From the NCBI GenBank assembly GCA_031279735.1, contig JAITHX010000078.1, forward strand, positions 1 to 7,975: DNA of 7,975 nt, read 5' to 3'. The notes beneath the pieces were generated by a model that was given only the letters and a program-made list of their open reading frames with translations, ran no database searches and was not told the DNA's origin. The position numbers and the translations under genes were made by a program. This document shows, one piece after another, positions 5,663 through 7,975 of this stretch (positions are counted from its first letter, which is position 1; each line of letters begins with the position of its first letter). The stretch comes from Prevotellaceae bacterium (GTDB lineage: Bacteria > Bacteroidota > Bacteroidia > Bacteroidales > UBA932).

Positions 5663-7576
5663 TCACTTCAATTTGTATTCCACAAACAGTTCTACGGCCT
5701 GATACTCCGCCATGCCGAGCTTGTCGAAAATCACCGCCGTCGCGTGATTTCTCGCCTCCGCCCGCTGCCAGAACTCTCGCGGATCGGTGCCCGGAAACAG
5801 CGGACGATCCTTTTGCGACTGATGCTTGAAAATCGCCATCCGCTTGATGTACGTTTCCTCCGGACTGAGCGGAACCGCCATTTCCTGTTCCGACACGTCC
5901 CATTCCTGCCACGCGCCCCGATACATCCATATCCGGCAGTCGTTCATCCACTCCTCCTTCCGCATCCGCTTCGCCGCCTCGACTATAGCCTGAAAGCACA
6001 CCCGATGCGTGCCGTGAGGGTCGGTCATGTCGCCGGCCGCGTAGATCTGATGCGGCTTGACGCTCCTCAGCAGGTCGGACACTATCTTTATGTCCTCCTC
6101 GCCTATAGGCTTCTTCTTCACCGTGCCGGTTTCGTAGAACGGCAGATCGAGAAAATGAACGTTCTCTTCCCGCACTCCGGCATACAGCGCCGCCGCCCGC
6201 GCCTCCGTGCGCCGAATGGCGCCCTTGATAGCCTTCACGTCGTCGGGATCGGTCTGACCAGGCTTCTTCGCCTCGAGCGCTTTCTGCGCGTCGTGATATG
6301 TCTTGTCCGTCGTCTCGGGCAACAAACCGTAGATCGACCCCGTTTCGCGCATGAAATCAAGAAACCGCAGCGCCTCGTCGTCGAACACCGCAATGTTGCC
6401 CGACGTCTGATAAGCCACGTGAACCTCGTGCCCCTGAGCGCAGAGCCGCGCCAGCGTGCCGCCCATCGAAATAACGTCGTCGTCGGGATGCGGACTGAAC
6501 ACCACCGCACGCTTGGGAAACGGATGCGCCCGCTCGGGACGGGTGCTGTCGTCGGCGTTCGGCTTGCCGCCCGGCCAGCCCGTAATGGTGTGCTGCAGAT
6601 CGTTGAAGACGCGAATGTTTATCTCGCTCGCCGAGCCGCACTCCGAAATCATGTCGCCCAGCCCGTTGTCGTTGTAATCACGATCGGTGATCTTCAGTAT
6701 AGGCTTGTCGAGCCTGCGGCAGAGCCAGAACACGGCGCGCCGAATCAGCTTCGGATTCCACACCACGCTGCCCGTGAGCCACGGCGTTTTGATTCTCGTC
6801 AGCTCCGAAGCCGAAGCGTCGTCCAGCACAAACGAAACATCCTTATGCTCCTGAAGATACGATGCCGGTACCATCTCCGTGACATTCTCCTCCACGACGC
6901 GCCGAATGACGCCCGCCTTGCCTTCGCCCCAAGCCATGAGAATGATCTCGCGCGCCTTCAGTATAGTGCTCAAACCCATCGTGAGACAGTACTTCGGCAC
7001 ATTCTCCTCGCCGTAGAAATTGCTCGCCGCACCCATTCTCGTGGCGTAGTCCAGCGTAATCAGCCTCGTTTCGGAGTACTTCGCCGAACCCGGCTCGTTC
7101 GCCCCTATCTGTCCCCGACCGTCGAGACTGAGCAACTGCAAATCTATCCCGCCCAGCTCCCTGATCTTCTCCTCATACGACCGGCAGAACGCCCCTATCT
7201 TAGCCTTCGGAATGTCGCCCCTGAAAAGATTGATGTTTTCCTCCGGAATATCGACCCTCGAAAACAAATACTCGTGCAGATAAAGAAAATGACTCTGAAT
7301 TTCGTCCGACGCGAGAGGATAGTACTCGTCGATGTTGAACACGTGGACGTTTTTGAAGCTCAGCCCCTTCTTTTTATGTATCTCTACAAGTTCCTCGTAC
7401 ACGTTCACCGCCGTAGAACCCGCGACAAGACCCAGAACGCAAGGCGCCCCTTCCGACTGCTTCTTGAGAATCGTCTCCGCAATTCTCTTCGCCACAATCT
7501 TCGAAGCGCTTTCGGCATCGGCAAATACATCCACCGGCACCTTTTCGAACCTTTTTGAAATATCCTTAATATTCAT
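5663..7576 (-). CDS. nagB: NagB-like glucosamine-6-phosphate deaminase domain fused to a PIG-L/LmbE deacetylase domain
   Basis: A 637-aa two-domain cytoplasmic protein; full-length relatives of about 660 aa are common in Bacteroidota and annotated as glucosamine-6-phosphate deaminase. Residues about 10-290 form the NagB/RpiA/DevB-fold domain: phosphate-loop region GLVAGSTA (49-56), FNIDEYY with Asp83 equivalent to the E. coli catalytic base Asp72, IGANEP with Glu161 equivalent to Glu148, and Lys220 equivalent to Lys208. From about 355 the PIG-L/LmbE domain has the metal motif SPHPDDD (361-367) and DPHGTH (519-524), giving likely zinc ligands His363, Asp366 and His524; this fold removes N-acetyl groups from amino sugars. 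A conserved joining segment contains TDRDYNDNG (297-305) and GWPGGKPNADD (333-343). Together the domains suggest N-acetylglucosamine-phosphate deacetylation and deamination. However, Gln156 replaces the ring-opening His143 and Arg154 replaces Asp141, so deaminase activity is uncertain. A good promoter lies upstream, and the ATG fits the fold start. Confidence 0.92.
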   Translation of the reverse strand: MNIKDISKRFEKVPVDVFADAESASKIVAKRIAETILKKQSEGAPCVLGLVAGSTAVNVYEELVEIHKKKGLSFKNVHVFNIDEYYPLASDEIQSHFLYLHEYLFSRVDIPEENINLFRGDIPKAKIGAFCRSYEEKIRELGGIDLQLLSLDGRGQIGANEPGSAKYSETRLITLDYATRMGAASNFYGEENVPKYCLTMGLSTILKAREIILMAWGEGKAGVIRRVVEENVTEMVPASYLQEHKDVSFVLDDASASELTRIKTPWLTGSVVWNPKLIRRAVFWLCRRLDKPILKITDRDYNDNGLGDMISECGSASEINIRVFNDLQHTITGWPGGKPNADDSTRPERAHPFPKRAVVFSPHPDDDVISMGGTLARLCAQGHEVHVAYQTSGNIAVFDDEALRFLDFMRETGSIYGLLPETTDKTYHDAQKALEAKKPGQTDPDDVKAIKGAIRRTEARAAALYAGVREENVHFLDLPFYETGTVKKKPIGEEDIKIVSDLLRSVKPHQIYAAGDMTDPHGTHRVCFQAIVEAAKRMRKEEWMNDCRIWMYRGAWQEWDVSEQEMAVPLSPEETYIKRMAIFKHQSQKDRPLFPGTDPREFWQRAEARNHATAVIFDKLGMAEYQAVELFVEYKLK

Positions 7577-7621
7577 GATAATTTATCACATTAGTTAATA
7601 TATACATTATTTTTACGCTTG

Positions 7622-7653
7622 CAAAAGTAATGGTTTTCGTCGAATCGCGCAAA
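7622..7653 (-). promoter_or_regulatory. Bacteroidota-type promoter of the NagB/PIG-L gene
   Basis: On the minus strand a -33 element TTTG (7653-7650) is followed after exactly 20 nt by TACTTTTG (7629-7622), a full match to TAnnTTTG. Both elements and the spacing agree with the major sigma-factor consensus of Bacteroidota. Transcription would start near 7615, leaving a leader of about 40 nt before the ATG at 7576. No operator-like dyad overlaps it. Confidence 0.75.
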
Positions 7654-7660
7654 ACAATGG

Positions 7661-7695
7661 AATTAGGAATTAAGAATTAAGAATTAAAAATTAAG
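7661..7695. repeat. Five-unit 7-bp tandem repeat (AATTARR)
   Basis: Five contiguous heptamers read AATTAGG, AATTAAG, AATTAAG, AATTAAA and AATTAAG, followed by a partial AATTG. They lie 7 bp upstream of the -33 element, so they could act as an AT-rich upstream element or vary in copy number by slippage. Similar AATTAAG strings are frequent in Bacteroidota spacers as I recall, so this may be neutral. Confidence 0.75.
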
Positions 7696-7710
7696 AATTG
7701 CCTGCGGACA

Positions 7711-7718
7711 ATTGAAAG
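7711..7718 (+). repeat. Left target-site duplication (ATTGAAAG)
   Basis: ATTGAAAG directly abuts the left end of the palindromic element and is repeated in the same orientation immediately after its right end. An 8-bp exact flanking duplication is the standard footprint of transposase-mediated insertion. Confidence 0.75.
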
Positions 7719-7896
7719 GGGTGCATTTCAATTTGTAGCTTTTTGTCTGAATCAGGATTTTCAGAATTTAAGGATTCACAGGATTCTGCGGCGGCAAACA
7801 TCAGACAAACATGAAGATTATCGCCGCAGAATCCTGTGAATCCTTACATTCTGAAAATCCTGATTCAGACAAAAAGCGACAAATTGAAATGCGCCC
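7719..7896. mobile_element. 178-bp MITE-like snap-back element
   Basis: Two 75-bp inverted arms (7719-7793 and 7822-7896) pair without gaps at 72 of 75 positions; the three mismatches are at 7722/7893, 7737/7878 and 7768/7847. They enclose a 28-nt centre (7794-7821). The ends read GGGTGCATTTC and GAAATGCGCCC. Exact 8-bp direct repeats (ATTGAAAG) flank it. There is no ORF, so any movement would need a transposase supplied in trans. GGG ends with 8-bp duplications resemble IS1595-family elements, but that parentage is a guess. The arms contain GGATT three times in a pattern (AGGATT, AAGGATT, CAGGATT) that I recall from dispersed bacterial repeats. It sits about 65 bp upstream of the NagB/PIG-L promoter. 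Confidence 0.8.
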
Positions 7897-7904
7897 ATTG
7901 AAAG
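7897..7904 (+). repeat. Right target-site duplication (ATTGAAAG)
   Basis: Identical to 7711-7718 and directly adjacent to the right end of the palindromic element. Beyond it the sequence continues into TTACCTGCC, the remainder of the disrupted palindrome. Confidence 0.75.
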
Positions 7905-7943
7905 TTACCTGCCCGGCAGGTATTTTTCAATTGTCAATTAAAA

Positions 7944-7975
7944 CGGTGTTTTTTAACCGCGTTGCGGTGTTTTTT
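7944..7975 (+). repeat. Terminator-like hairpin with duplicated CGGTGTTTTTT at the right edge
   Basis: The 11-mer CGGTGTTTTTT occurs at 7944-7954 and again at 7965-7975. Between and into the second copy lies a hairpin, ACCGC-GTT-GCGGT (7956-7968), followed by G and six T residues running to the window end. In shape it is a plus-strand intrinsic terminator, but no plus-strand gene precedes it. It is an inverted near-copy of the hairpin at 3-24 (about 18 of 20 bases), so a dispersed repeat is the better reading. Confidence 0.55.

Larger units (their letters stand above)
7707..7935. repeat. Ancestral 43-nt palindrome split by the MITE-like insertion
   Basis: GACAATTGAAA at 7707-7717 is exactly inverted at 7925-7935. 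Removing 7719-7904 minus one direct-repeat copy joins the left half-arm to the sequence at 7905 onward and gives two 21-nt arms around a single C, pairing at 19 of 21 positions; the two mismatches are adjacent. The inner part, ACCTGCC-C-GGCAGGT (7907-7921), survives intact as a perfect 7-bp stem. The original hairpin may have been a REP-like or terminator-like repeat. Confidence 0.7.
7577..7975. other. Repeat-rich intergenic region upstream of the NagB/PIG-L gene
   Basis: This 399-bp spacer carries no supported gene. Moving away from the start codon it holds the gene's promoter, a 7-bp tandem repeat, a palindrome interrupted by a MITE-like element, and a terminal hairpin with a T-run reaching the window edge. 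It is strongly AT-rich, in contrast to the GC-rich genes to its left. Confidence 0.8.

Noticed and set aside
5744..7558. 604-aa open frame on the plus strand, antisense to the NagB/PIG-L gene
   Set aside because: It mirrors a strongly supported gene, is very rich in Arg, Leu, His and Val with no recognisable domain, and arises because the GC-rich gene avoids codons whose complements are stops.
7661..7695. CRISPR array or coding repeat
   Set aside because: Units are contiguous 7-mers without spacers and far too short; this is a simple tandem repeat.

Overview
This is a 7,975-bp stretch of a Bacteroidota (probably Bacteroidales-like) chromosome, possibly a complete metagenomic contig. The assignment rests on two promoters that fit the Bacteroidota consensus (TTTG, about 20 nt, TAnnTTTG), on a fused NagB/PIG-L protein of the type I know from Bacteroides relatives, on a secreted Bacteroidota-style TPR protein, and on AT-rich spacers between GC-rich genes. 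I cannot name a genus.

Layout. All five supported genes lie on the minus strand, so transcription runs right to left. From the right: a repeat-rich, gene-free spacer (7577-7975); a 637-aa NagB-like phosphosugar isomerase/deaminase fused to a PIG-L/LmbE deacetylase, with its own promoter at 7622-7653; a CrtI/CrtISO-like FAD oxidoreductase; then a three-gene transcription unit with a promoter at 3978-4009. That unit holds a secreted TPR protein (TTG or GTG start), rsmI overlapping its 3' end, and a beta-class DNA methyltransferase 25 bp further on. A 305-bp gene-free tail follows, ending at a terminator-like hairpin at the left edge.

How the genes relate. The TPR-rsmI overlap suggests translational coupling. 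The methyltransferase appears to ride on the housekeeping rsmI unit and has no visible restriction partner. The NagB/PIG-L gene and the oxidoreductase have no clear pathway link to the rest. I see no multi-gene defence or biosynthetic system.

Most interesting points. (1) A 178-bp palindromic, MITE-like element (7719-7896) has 75-bp arms pairing at 72 of 75 positions and is bounded by exact 8-bp direct repeats. Removing it with one repeat copy recreates a 43-nt hairpin, so it seems to have inserted into an older palindrome. (2) The NagB domain keeps Asp83 and Glu161 but has Gln and Arg where E. coli NagB has His143 and Asp141, and an altered phosphate-loop sequence, so its deaminase activity is doubtful. 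(3) Inverted copies of a short hairpin plus A/T run lie at both ends of the window, suggesting a dispersed repeat where an assembly may have broken.
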